The notes under the pieces: model-generated
What the model saw: only the letters and a program-made list of their open reading frames with translations
Database searches by the model: none
What the model was told of the DNA's origin: nothing
Shown here: positions 16,639 to 22,718 of the stretch, one piece after another
Layout: every line of letters begins with the position of its first letter
Position numbering within the stretch: position 1 is the first letter of the stretch
Position numbers and translations under genes: made by a program
Assembly: GCA_024654345.1 (NCBI GenBank)
Contig: JANLIN010000088.1
Span: forward strand, 1 to 22,718
Reading direction: 5' to 3'
DNA from: Candidatus Komeilibacteria bacterium
Lineage (GTDB): Bacteria > Patescibacteriota > Patescibacteriia > UBA1558
Length of the DNA: 22,718 bases

Positions 16639-17095
16639 ATAACCCACTAGCGTTGGCTAGCGAGTCTAATTCACCAACAAATTTCCGCCAAGCTGCATAT
16701 AGCTTGGGGAAAAAACCGCGGATGCGACCGACTTGTTCCTTCTCGTAGGAAATTGTCGGAACTATTTTGCCTGCCCAGATGCGCCTTTGAATCTCTTTCA
16801 TATCTTTGACGCCCTCTAAGGTGTCAGTTTCGATACGCAAGTGGTACTCTTTACCACTAGGAACCAATTCTGCCGTAGCCTTTCCTAAGGTATATATACC
16901 ATATTCCCTCTTCTTGGGATACTTGTTGTATTTGAAAATTGTGGCCTTTACGAAGACGTCTCTTAGTACGTCCTCTTGTAAAATATCATCATCTCCCACC
17001 GATACAGAGGAGATCACCACATTTTCTTGAACTGTTTCACTTCCCGTATTTATGTCGGGTAGGGCTTTATTGAGATTGTTTATGTAAATGTACAT
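16637..17095 (-). CDS. Hypothetical protein, 152 aa
   Basis: Unknown family; no signal peptide or membrane helix. The N-terminal third is acidic (NTGSETVQENVV, VGDDDILQEDV), the middle is beta-like (DVFVKATIFKY, REYGIYTLGKATAELVPSGK, EYHLRIETDTL), and the C-terminal part is basic and helical (IRGFFPKLYAAWRKFVGELDSL). The ATG at 17095 is the only start in frame after an upstream TAA, but the ribosome-binding site next to it is weak. A strong AAAGGAG sits about 60 bases further upstream inside the leader (17155-17161). It is a single-gene unit with its own promoter and terminator, first in the accessory - strand array next to recA. Confidence 0.75.
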   Translation of the reverse strand: MYIYINNLNKALPDINTGSETVQENVVISSVSVGDDDILQEDVLRDVFVKATIFKYNKYPKKREYGIYTLGKATAELVPSGKEYHLRIETDTLEGVKDMKEIQRRIWAGKIVPTISYEKEQVGRIRGFFPKLYAAWRKFVGELDSLANASGL

Positions 17096-17171
17096 ATGAC
17101 TGCCATCTTTCGATCGAGAGTAGGTTTATTCCTACAATTCGTCTCCAGTATGGGCTCCTTTCTGCGATCGA

Positions 17172-17200
17172 ACCATAGCATATATTTTTTATTCTGTCAA
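17172..17200 (-). promoter_or_regulatory. Promoter of the 16637-17095 gene
   Basis: On the - strand: -35 TTGACA (17195-17200), 17-base spacer, -10 TATGGT (17172-17177). The predicted start near 17165 gives a leader of about 70 bases. The DNA here has an inverted repeat TTCGATCG (17109-17116) / CGATCGAA (17165-17172). Confidence 0.65.
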
Positions 17201-17223
17201 GGTCAGGTAGGTGGAAAATAAAT

Positions 17224-17254
17224 AAAACAGCCCGTTTCTACTGTGGGCTGTTTT
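17224..17254 (-). terminator. Terminator after the 17260-18003 gene
   Basis: AAAACAGCCC (17224-17233) pairs with GGGCTGTTTT (17245-17254) across an 11-base loop. On the - strand it is followed by a T-rich tail. It begins 5 bases after the stop codon. Confidence 0.85.
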
Positions 17255-17259
17255 TAGTT

Positions 17260-18003
17260 TTAGGCATCGTCATTTACTATCGGATTATAAAGTATACCGA
17301 TCCTGATGGATAAATGAGTTGGCACTAGGCCATAAACAGAAACATTTTTGTGGAAAATACGGTGAATTTCTTTTGCATATTCCCTAAAAGGCGTGACATC
17401 ATATGTCATATATTTCGCGTCAGCCGGAAAATATTTGCTGAAGTCAACCATGCTAACCACCTCTCTGAACATACTATCACAAATGTTATTGTTGTCTATC
17501 TTCTTCGGGAAGAGACATCTAGAACTCAGATACCCCAGTACCTCCTTAATAGGCCACTCGTCAGTATGTGTAAAAGTGGCGCTAAGGCTGCTGTCTACTT
17601 CCTCATCGTCAGCGCCGAAGATAATTTTCTCACTCACAAGAACAGTGAATAGCTGACGTGACAACAGAACTTCGTGGACACTTTCTCCGGTTTTACGATA
17701 AATCTCTTTGCCGTAGCGCACAATTTTATGGTCCTTCACTACATAACCCCATCGATAATGCGCTTCATCATCACTGAAGGTTGAAATTCTATTTAGAGGA
17801 GAGAGGAGGATGAAAAACGCACTGAATATAAACAGAATGAATAGAAAACACTGAATTATATTTATCACCGTCATATTGGTCAAAATTATGACTGCCACTA
17901 TAGAAACAATCAAAGTAGCGAGCCAAAGAAGCATCACTTTAAATGACATTGGGCCGGCTAAGTAACTATACCACCCGGTTATTTTACTTTCTTCCATCAT
18001 CAT
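17260..18003 (-). CDS. Hypothetical two-helix membrane protein, 247 aa; member of a local paralogue family
   Basis: Unknown family. It begins MMMEES from ATGATGATG; the first ATG matches the position of the paralogue's start behind an identical AAAAGGATAGA ribosome-binding stretch. Two membrane helices (about 22-42 and 46-68) follow a conserved TGWYSYLA N-terminus. A soluble domain then has HYRWGYVVKDHKIVRYGKEI, GESVHEVLLSR and a C-terminal helical part (FREVVSMVDFSKYF). The 18205-18915 protein matches throughout (TGWYGYLA, YYRWGYVVEDNKITRYGKSL, GESVHKISLSR, FREAVEDIDSSEF). The 19163-19969 protein matches more weakly. Own promoter and terminator; a 44-bp palindrome abuts the promoter. Confidence 0.85.
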   Translation of the reverse strand: MMMEESKITGWYSYLAGPMSFKVMLLWLATLIVSIVAVIILTNMTVINIIQCFLFILFIFSAFFILLSPLNRISTFSDDEAHYRWGYVVKDHKIVRYGKEIYRKTGESVHEVLLSRQLFTVLVSEKIIFGADDEEVDSSLSATFTHTDEWPIKEVLGYLSSRCLFPKKIDNNNICDSMFREVVSMVDFSKYFPADAKYMTYDVTPFREYAKEIHRIFHKNVSVYGLVPTHLSIRIGILYNPIVNDDA

Positions 18004-18037
18004 ATCTATCCTTTTATTGTTAATGATCGTTTATAGG

Positions 18038-18066
18038 AAATTATCACCTGCGCCGGCATCTGTCAA
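18038..18066 (-). promoter_or_regulatory. Promoter of the 17260-18003 gene
   Basis: On the - strand: -35 TTGACA (18061-18066), 17-base spacer, -10 TAATTT (18038-18043). Bases from the -10 to the ATG are nearly the same as at the paralogue's promoter. Confidence 0.7.
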
Positions 18067-18072
18067 GGTTAG

Positions 18073-18116
18073 AAAACAGGGGTCGAATCTCTAATTAGAG
18101 ATTCGACCCCTGTTTT
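18073..18116. repeat. 44-bp perfect palindrome, copy 1
   Basis: Two 22-base arms, beginning AAAACAGGGGTCGAATC and its complement, with centre AATT. It is the same element as 19057-19100, differing only by a complementary pair of changes. It lies 6 bases upstream of the -35 of the 17260-18003 gene and downstream of the terminator of the preceding unit. Confidence 0.9.
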
Positions 18117-18124
18117 GAAAAATA

Positions 18125-18159
18125 AAACAACCCGGACTCTTCTGAGCTTTGGGTTGTTT
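18125..18159 (-). terminator. Terminator after the 18205-18915 gene
   Basis: AAACAACCC (18125-18133) pairs with GGGTTGTTT (18151-18159) around a 17-base loop that itself contains a small CTC/GAG stem. On the - strand it is followed by TTATT. Confidence 0.8.
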
Positions 18160-18204
18160 AATATTATTTGATTAAATAGATTAAGGCGTCCCCTCCCGAT
18201 GAAT

Positions 18205-18915
18205 TTACCAGATCAATCCCCTTACATTCACCTCCATGCCAATCAGGTACAGTTTGTGCTGATTAAACTTTTTCTTACAGGCTTTATTTATCCGTTCTGT
18301 ATATGCTTTATGGTTGACTAACAGCAGATCGGGTATGAACCTCTTATCCTGAATAAATTCACTGGAGTCAATGTCTTCGACCGCCTCCCGAAATAATTTC
18401 TCGGCAATGGTGCTGCTAGCTATATCATCCGAAAAAAGTTTTTTCTCCTCTATATAATTGAGAACTGACTCAATTGTCCAAGCATTAAAACTTGTGAATT
18501 TAACAGAAAAATGACAAACCACGCCTGTCTTTTCATTGTTATATTTAATCTCCACACGAAAATCTACCTCAGCTGGGTGACGTGATAATGAAATTTTATG
18601 AACACTCTCACCCTTGTGGCTATAAAGAGACTTACCGTAACGCGTTATTTTGTTATCTTCCACCACATACCCCCATCGATAATACTTGTCGTCGTCCCTG
18701 AAACTACTTATTTTCGTTATAGGAATATGGACTACAACCCACCAGATTGCTAATATTAGGAATGACAAAAACCTAAAATCAGATTCCAGCACCAACGCCA
18801 CTGATATAATCACAATTGAGAAGATCACTAGAGACCCTGCCCACAACAGCAACTTCATGTTTGGTTGAATTTTGGCCAGATAGCCATACCACCCGGTTAA
18901 TACACTTTCTTCCAT
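18205..18915 (-). CDS. Hypothetical two-helix membrane protein, 236 aa; paralogue of the 17260-18003 protein
   Basis: Unknown family. I start at the ATG at 18913-18915 and not at an upstream in-frame ATG (18958-18960), because AAAAAGGAT lies about 5 bases before it and the resulting N-terminus (MEESVLTGWYGYLA) aligns with its neighbour; the longer start would lie inside the promoter's -35/spacer region. Two membrane helices at about 20-42 and 48-65 lead into KISSFRDDDKYYRWGYVVED, then KITRYGKSLYSHKGESVHKISLSR. The middle part (DFRVEIKYNN, VVCHFSVKFTSFNAWTIESVL) looks like beta strands then helix. The arrangement, a membrane anchor plus a beta-then-helix domain, is SPFH/Band-7-like only in outline. 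Own promoter and terminator. Confidence 0.85.
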   Translation of the reverse strand: MEESVLTGWYGYLAKIQPNMKLLLWAGSLVIFSIVIISVALVLESDFRFLSFLILAIWWVVVHIPITKISSFRDDDKYYRWGYVVEDNKITRYGKSLYSHKGESVHKISLSRHPAEVDFRVEIKYNNEKTGVVCHFSVKFTSFNAWTIESVLNYIEEKKLFSDDIASSTIAEKLFREAVEDIDSSEFIQDKRFIPDLLLVNHKAYTERINKACKKKFNQHKLYLIGMEVNVRGLIW

Positions 18916-18950
18916 GTCTATCCTTTTTATTATTAATGATCGTTTATACG

Positions 18951-18979
18951 AAACTACCACCTTAATCAGGATCCGTCAA
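18951..18979 (-). promoter_or_regulatory. Promoter of the 18205-18915 gene
   Basis: On the - strand: -35 TTGACG (18974-18979), 17-base spacer, -10 TAGTTT (18951-18956), with an identical ATAAACGATCATTAA stretch between -10 and Shine-Dalgarno as in the 17260-18003 promoter. Confidence 0.7.
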
Positions 18980-18986
18980 GTTGCGC

Positions 18987-19014
18987 AACCCAGCCGCTCG
19001 CGATAGGCTGGGTT
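18987..19014. repeat. Inverted repeat just upstream of the 18205-18915 promoter
   Basis: AACCCAGCC (18987-18995) and GGCTGGGTT (19006-19014), 9-bp stem and 10-base loop, 7 bases upstream of the -35. There is no T run on either side, so it is not a typical terminator. Confidence 0.7.
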
Positions 19015-19056
19015 AACTTCCTATATAAACCTAATCTACGCTAAATATCGCGGTAG

Positions 19057-19100
19057 AAAACAGGGGTCGAACCTCTAATTAGAGGTTCGACCCCTGTTTT
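19057..19100. repeat. 44-bp perfect palindrome, copy 2
   Basis: Same element as 18073-18116, with GAACCTC/GAGGTTC in place of GAATCTC/GAGATTC: one change in each arm, keeping perfect complementarity. The flank on the right repeats CCTGTTTT (19093-19100 and 19101-19108), which looks like an 8-bp duplication. Confidence 0.9.
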
Positions 19101-19132
19101 CCTGTTTTGAGACGGCTCTATCTAGTTAAAAT

Positions 19133-19157
19133 AAAGCAGCCCATTGCGAGCTGCTTT
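19133..19157 (-). terminator. Terminator after the 19163-19969 gene
   Basis: AAAGCAGC (19133-19140) pairs with GCTGCTTT (19150-19157) around a 9-base loop, ending 5 bases from the stop codon. On the - strand it is followed by ATTTTAAC. Confidence 0.8.
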
Positions 19158-19162
19158 TTAGT

Positions 19163-19969
19163 TTACCGCGCCACCATTAATACCTCTTGCTGCGTTAATT
19201 CATTTTTCCGCACTAAATATGTAATACCTGTCAGATGCAGCCTGACCTGCATATTAAGATCTGACTTTTCCGACTCTTCTTTCATCTTCAATGCAAAAAA
19301 AGAGAGATACGACACTATAAAAGGAAGCATGTGGGAAAAATTACTGCTAGTGAGAGTATCTCCCAGCAACCCAGAACCATCCCGTAGTTCTGTATTTACT
19401 AGCACCCGATCTGCAATAGATTGCACCATATCTTTTTCGGTAATGATTGGCGGGAACGTTGACCAATTTTCCATAAAAGCACTTACCTGATTTGGTCGCC
19501 AGAAAGATGGTTCACAAAGTGCTTTGAGATGAATCGTGGCACGAGTCCGATTTTCACTATCCACCACCTCCTTGGTGAGAACTAGTTCGTATGGACTACC
19601 AGCAGCAATATATAGGTGGATATTTTCTCTTCGTTTCACCCACACTTTTTCGCCGTATGTGACGATACGTCGTGGGATCGAAGTATACCTTTTTTCGGAA
19701 ATGAAAAATAAATTGCCCAACTCCTCCTTGTTAATAACCCTCAGCCTCACTATGGGCCGCAGGATATAGAATAAAAAAATTATTTGAGCAAGATACACCC
19801 AGATGCAATTCGAATGTACGTTTAACGGGAAAGGAGGGATGATTACAAAAGGTAATAACCCAGCGATAAGTAGCGTAAATACCCTCACTTTAAGAGGTAG
19901 GGCGCTGAGAAATGAATGCCACGGATTGAGCTTTCGCTTTCTGACTACAGTCGGATTGGCTCGTTTCAT
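19163..19969 (-). CDS. Hypothetical two-helix membrane protein, 268 aa; diverged member of the same family
   Basis: Unknown family. I start at the ATG at 19967-19969, where AGAGG sits 5 bases upstream, instead of the in-frame ATG at 20018-20020, which would fall within the promoter. A basic N-terminus (VVRKRKLNPWHSFLSALPLKV) leads to two membrane helices (about 28-46 and 54-72). The soluble region contains RRIVTYGEKVWVKRRENIHL, matching KITRYGKSLYSHKGESVHK in the 18205-18915 protein, and the N-terminal W-x-S/G-Y/F-L is also shared. A later stretch (RATIHLKALCEPSFWRPNQVSAFMEN) shows strand-then-helix alternation. The relation to the other two is clear in motif order but distant in identity. 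Own promoter, Shine-Dalgarno and terminator. Confidence 0.8.
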   Translation of the reverse strand: MKRANPTVVRKRKLNPWHSFLSALPLKVRVFTLLIAGLLPFVIIPPFPLNVHSNCIWVYLAQIIFLFYILRPIVRLRVINKEELGNLFFISEKRYTSIPRRIVTYGEKVWVKRRENIHLYIAAGSPYELVLTKEVVDSENRTRATIHLKALCEPSFWRPNQVSAFMENWSTFPPIITEKDMVQSIADRVLVNTELRDGSGLLGDTLTSSNFSHMLPFIVSYLSFFALKMKEESEKSDLNMQVRLHLTGITYLVRKNELTQQEVLMVAR

Positions 19970-20010
19970 ATGAACCTCTTTGGTTGTTAAAGAATGGCTA
20001 TTAATATGAC

Positions 20011-20039
20011 ACCTTACCACCCATTCTTATGGTTGTCAA
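20011..20039 (-). promoter_or_regulatory. Promoter of the 19163-19969 gene
   Basis: On the - strand: -35 TTGACA (20034-20039), 17-base spacer, -10 TAAGGT (20011-20016). Confidence 0.65.
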
Positions 20040-20109
20040 AACCTCGCCTCTCTTTTCCCTGAGCTCTTTCTCCTCCATTACTGGTATGAATCAATATCAG
20101 AGTAATATA

Positions 20110-20134
20110 AAAGCAGTCTACTATAGACTGCTTT
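20110..20134 (-). terminator. Terminator after the 20142-21467 gene
   Basis: AAAGCAGTCTA (20110-20120) and TAGACTGCTTT (20124-20134) form an 11-bp perfect stem with a 3-base loop; on the - strand TATATT follows. Confidence 0.85.
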
Positions 20135-20141
20135 AACAAAT

Positions 20142-21467
20142 TTATTTTAACAGTATCATTTTAACCACCGTGGTTTTCAGCCGACAGTAGTAAACACCAG
20201 AAGATAAATTTGAACTCCCGAAGCGGTAGCTATGTTCACCCATAGGCTGACTTCCTAAATTGATTGTTTCTATGAGATTACCCAGTGAATTGTATATTTC
20301 CAGGGTCACTTCGCTGGACGCTGGCAGATTGAATGTTATTTCCGTCTGACCGTTGAAGGGGTTGGGGAAATTGGCCAGTGAATAACCGGTGACAACAACT
20401 ATCTCCACCTCAATAGTCGGCGAATACTCTACGGCCCCGTCATTATCCATTTGGCATAAACGGTAACTATATTTACCCGCTCCCGGTTTGTCATAGAAAA
20501 TATAATGGGTGGTTTTATTAGAATTACCAGCGCCGCTGACGAAGCCGAGTGAGTCCCACTCTCCCGCCGTTAAGCGCTCCACTTTGAAACCATAGTTATT
20601 AACCTCCGTGGCTGTTACCCATTTTAATGTCACTAGCTGACCAGTGACGGTAGCCGTGAATTCCTTCAGCTCCACCGGTAAAGCAACCGCTAGTTTATCA
20701 CACGTAATCGCGCCGCCACCAGGATCTAAAAAGGCAACAAAGGTGCCCCAGTCATCGCCAAACTCCTTGAAGGTCAGACTTGATTGGGGATTGCCACAGC
20801 CATTATTATTCTGAACAGTCAGATCCCCGCGAACACGACCGCTGGCGTCCAATAATGGTGAGCCTATGTAACCCACTTCAACGGCGCCAACATTGGTCAC
20901 CTGACCGACAATGTCGGGGGTCGAATAACTGACATAATTCACACCGGCGCCACGTTTCAATTCTCCCACGGGAAAGCCGAAAACAACATTATTGTTGTCT
21001 AGACTCGTCCCATCGGGTGTTTCAATGCTCCATCCAAGAAAAGTAATGGTTATGCTCGGCAAAACTACCGACGGCATTATTTCCAATAGTATTCTGTCCG
21101 CCAAAGTGGAGAAGGCCAATACTTTCACATCTCCCGTCACAACCTGGCCGGTGGCACTTGTCGTCGGATCACACGTCGATGACTCATAGCCAAAGGTTAG
21201 AGTCACGGAAACAATGTCATCAACAGCAATACCTGGATCAAAAGCTGATTTCCTGGCCATCAATAACTTGCGCCCGTCATTGTCAGTGTTGTTAACCATG
21301 TAGGCCACAGGGTAACCACCGGTCCCGGCATCCAATTTCAGCACTCCACTTCTCTCGTCTTGCCAGTTATCAAATTCAAAACAAATGGCGTTTTTGTGGC
21401 AAGAAAGAATCTGGGCCGAAGTAAAGTTCAGACAAAAGGAAGCCATAAGTAACAATATCAATCGCAT
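20142..21467 (-). CDS. Secreted protein with Por/T9SS type A-like C-terminal sorting domain and degenerate trypsin-like segment, 441 aa
   Basis: I start at the ATG at 21465-21467: GGAGG lies 5 bases before it, while the in-frame ATG 12 bases earlier overlaps that site. The N-terminus is a signal peptide (MRLILLLMASFCLNFTSAQ). A central part reads VVFGFPVGELKRG, then VEVGYIGSPLLDASGRVRGDL and FVAFLDPGGG, the layout of the C-terminal half of Bacteroidota trypsin-like proteins (HPxGxxK, GxSGSPLxxxxxxxxG, LDP). The catalytic GDSGSP/GxSGSP position reads GYIGSP, so the nucleophile Ser is Ile. A fibronectin-like domain follows (VELKEFTATVTGQLVTLKW, TEVNNYGFKVER, YSYRLCQMDNDGAVEYS). The last 75 residues (FPNPFNGQTEITFNLP, VTLEIYNSLGNLI, LSSGVYYCRLKT, KMILLK) are a classical sorting domain. 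No T9SS genes are in the window. Confidence 0.8.
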   Translation of the reverse strand: MRLILLLMASFCLNFTSAQILSCHKNAICFEFDNWQDERSGVLKLDAGTGGYPVAYMVNNTDNDGRKLLMARKSAFDPGIAVDDIVSVTLTFGYESSTCDPTTSATGQVVTGDVKVLAFSTLADRILLEIMPSVVLPSITITFLGWSIETPDGTSLDNNNVVFGFPVGELKRGAGVNYVSYSTPDIVGQVTNVGAVEVGYIGSPLLDASGRVRGDLTVQNNNGCGNPQSSLTFKEFGDDWGTFVAFLDPGGGAITCDKLAVALPVELKEFTATVTGQLVTLKWVTATEVNNYGFKVERLTAGEWDSLGFVSGAGNSNKTTHYIFYDKPGAGKYSYRLCQMDNDGAVEYSPTIEVEIVVVTGYSLANFPNPFNGQTEITFNLPASSEVTLEIYNSLGNLIETINLGSQPMGEHSYRFGSSNLSSGVYYCRLKTTVVKMILLK

Positions 21468-21506
21468 GCGATCCTCCATATTTGGTTTTTAAATAACTGT
21501 GGCCAT

Positions 21507-21535
21507 ATCTTAATATTTTTACACCGATAAAGCAA
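21507..21535 (-). promoter_or_regulatory. Promoter of the 20142-21467 gene
   Basis: On the - strand: -35 TTGCTT (21530-21535), 17-base spacer, -10 TAAGAT (21507-21512). A large inverted repeat begins 4 bases upstream of the -35. Confidence 0.5.
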
Positions 21536-21538
21536 CAG

Positions 21539-21591
21539 TGGCCCACTTCCCACCCCAGGGGTTGGCAACCCCTGGGGTGGGAAGTGGGCCA
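21539..21591. repeat. 53-bp near-perfect inverted repeat in a divergent promoter region
   Basis: Two exactly complementary 26-base arms (21539-21564 and 21566-21591) around one central base, beginning TGGCCCACTTCCC. The inner part CCCCAGGGGTTG is itself partly palindromic. It lies between two divergent genes, so it cannot be a simple end-of-gene terminator for either. Confidence 0.9.
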
Positions 21592-21618
21592 ATAATGTTC
21601 AAAATGGCTTTTTTAGGG

Positions 21619-21624
21619 TAAAAT
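21619..21624 (+). promoter_or_regulatory. -10 element of a probable leaderless flippase transcript
   Basis: TAAAAT ends 8 bases before the ATG at 21633. The start of transcription would be near 21631, giving at most 2 bases of leader. The -35 is not clear (TGTTCA or TTCAAA at suboptimal positions). Confidence 0.4.
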
Positions 21625-21632
21625 ACGTATAT

Positions 21633-22718
21633 ATGTCACTCACTCGTAAAGTCGCCTACAACACCGCCGTCCAGTTCATCGGTAAAGTTCTGAGCACCAT
21701 TTTTGGTGTTTTTATAGTAGCACTGATTACCCGTCATCTTGGTCAAGATGGCTATGGCCAGTACACTACCACCTTGGCCTTTGTTCAATTCTTTGCCGTC
21801 ATCGTTGATTTGGGTCTATATCTGGTATTGATCCAAGAAATTTCCGCCGACAACAGTGACGAAAAAAAATCCGTCAGTAATATTTTTACCATGCGACTGG
21901 TGACTGCTCTTTTTTTCTTCACCCTCGCGCCACTGCTGGTATTATTTTTTCCCTACGCCGCGATAGTTAAACAGGGTGTAATATTGATGTCACTGTCATT
22001 TTTCCTATTCACGCTGGCGCAGGTTCTGGTAGCTCTATTTCAAAAGCATCTCAAGATGGATACCGTCATTGTTGCCGAAGTAGCAGGACGCGCCGTCTTC
22101 TTGGGAAGCGTCGCTTTGTTTGTTTTCTTGAATAAGGGCCTGCTTTGGATAATCCTGGGTAATCTAATTTTCAATATTCTATACCTGGGTATTATTTATT
22201 TACGCGCCCGCGGTTTGGTAAAATTCCAACTGGCTTTTGACTGGTCATACTGGCGTCATGTCGTTCATCGCGCCTGGCCGATCGCGCTTACTTCTTTATT
22301 AACCCTCGTTTATTTTAAAGCTGATACTCTGATTCTTTCCATCTTTCGCAGTGAAGCAGAAGTTGGAATTTATGGCGCCACTTACAAGGTGTTGGAGATC
22401 CTCGGTACTTTCCCGCATATGTTCTTGGGATTGATTTTGCCTATTCTGACCGCCGCCTACGTCGCCAAGGATATCGCAAAATTCAAACGCATCTATCAGA
22501 AAGTTTTTGATTTCTTTTTGGTTATCACTCTACCACTAATTGTGGGAACTATGTTTTTGGCGGACAAAATCATGGTACTGATCGCCGGTCCCGAATTCTT
22601 GGCCTCCGGCGGCGTCTTGAAGATTTTGATCTGGGCAACGGTGATTATTTTTTTTGGCGGCCTATTCGGCTACGTTATCCTGGCCATTGATCGGCAAAAA
22701 GCCATGATTCCCTACTAT
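21633..22718 (+). CDS. Polysaccharide/lipid-linked oligosaccharide flippase (Wzx/MATE-type), 3' truncated by window edge
   Basis: The frame is open from ATG at 21633 to the window end (362 complete codons), so the C-terminus is missing. The protein is a multi-pass membrane protein with at least nine hydrophobic helices and starts with MSLTRKVAYNTAVQFIGKVLSTIFGVFIVALITRHLG..., a typical flippase N-terminus with the GQDGYGQYTTTLAFVQFF segment. Later sections are GIYGATYKVLEILGTFPHMFLGLILPILTAA and KIMVLIAGPEF. Members of this family (Wzx, MurJ-related, RfbX) move lipid-linked sugars across the inner membrane. I cannot tell which substrate is used. There is no Shine-Dalgarno; the mRNA is probably leaderless. 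Confidence 0.9.
   Translation, partial: MSLTRKVAYNTAVQFIGKVLSTIFGVFIVALITRHLGQDGYGQYTTTLAFVQFFAVIVDLGLYLVLIQEISADNSDEKKSVSNIFTMRLVTALFFFTLAPLLVLFFPYAAIVKQGVILMSLSFFLFTLAQVLVALFQKHLKMDTVIVAEVAGRAVFLGSVALFVFLNKGLLWIILGNLIFNILYLGIIYLRARGLVKFQLAFDWSYWRHVVHRAWPIALTSLLTLVYFKADTLILSIFRSEAEVGIYGATYKVLEILGTFPHMFLGLILPILTAAYVAKDIAKFKRIYQKVFDFFLVITLPLIVGTMFLADKIMVLIAGPEFLASGGVLKILIWATVIIFFGGLFGYVILAIDRQKAMIPYY

Noticed and set aside
18073..19100. CRISPR array or tRNA remnant
   Set aside because: Only two copies about 940 bases apart, no regular spacers; the T-arm-like sequence is part of a palindrome without other tRNA parts.
16637..19969. Integron-like gene cassette array
   Set aside because: Single-gene units in one orientation with palindromes recall cassettes, but each unit has its own promoter, no attC-type R'/R'' boxes were seen and no integrase is present.

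Overview
The window looks like chromosomal DNA from a Candidate Phyla Radiation (Patescibacteria) bacterium using the standard bacterial code (TGA is used as a stop). This is inference. It rests on a compact RpoB (1133 aa, without the large insertions of Bacteroidota or Proteobacteria), rpoBC not preceded by rplJL within the window, a coiled-coil insertion in RpoC, an N-terminally cut MurE-type ligase with an unusual EDPYDDDP motif, and the order ftsK - RodZ-like - recA - flippase. Promoters are of the classical TTGACA-17-TATAAT type.

Layout. 1-444 holds the C-terminal end of a MurE-type Mur ligase. 497-3696 is an accessory segment: one + strand hypothetical gene, then three - strand hypothetical genes (a paralogous pair in one operon, and a two-helix membrane protein). 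3697-4362 is a long regulatory region with a near-consensus promoter and an intrinsic-terminator-like hairpin ahead of rpoB. 4363-11709 is rpoB-rpoC, closed by a 38-bp perfect palindrome. 11873-16592 holds ftsK/spoIIIE, a RodZ-like membrane HTH protein, a small AT-rich unknown gene and recA, all on +. 16637-19969 is a second accessory array of four - strand hypothetical genes, each with its own promoter and terminator; three are diverged paralogues (two N-terminal helices plus a conserved soluble domain). Long perfect palindromes lie between these units. 20142-21467 (-) is a secreted protein with a Por/T9SS-type C-terminal sorting domain and what looks like an inactivated trypsin-like segment. 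A 53-bp inverted repeat separates it from a divergent flippase gene that runs off the right edge.

The two gene classes differ in expression signals. Accessory genes mostly carry TTGACA-like -35 boxes with exactly 17-base spacers, a good Shine-Dalgarno and a hairpin terminator each. The core genes (rpoB, rpoC, ftsK, rodZ-like, recA, flippase) have no recognisable Shine-Dalgarno, and at least two look leaderless. The most interesting material is the array of uncharacterised single-gene units with covarying palindromes, the T9SS-type protein in an apparent CPR genome, and the rpoB leader. No CRISPR array, rRNA, tRNA or transposase was seen.
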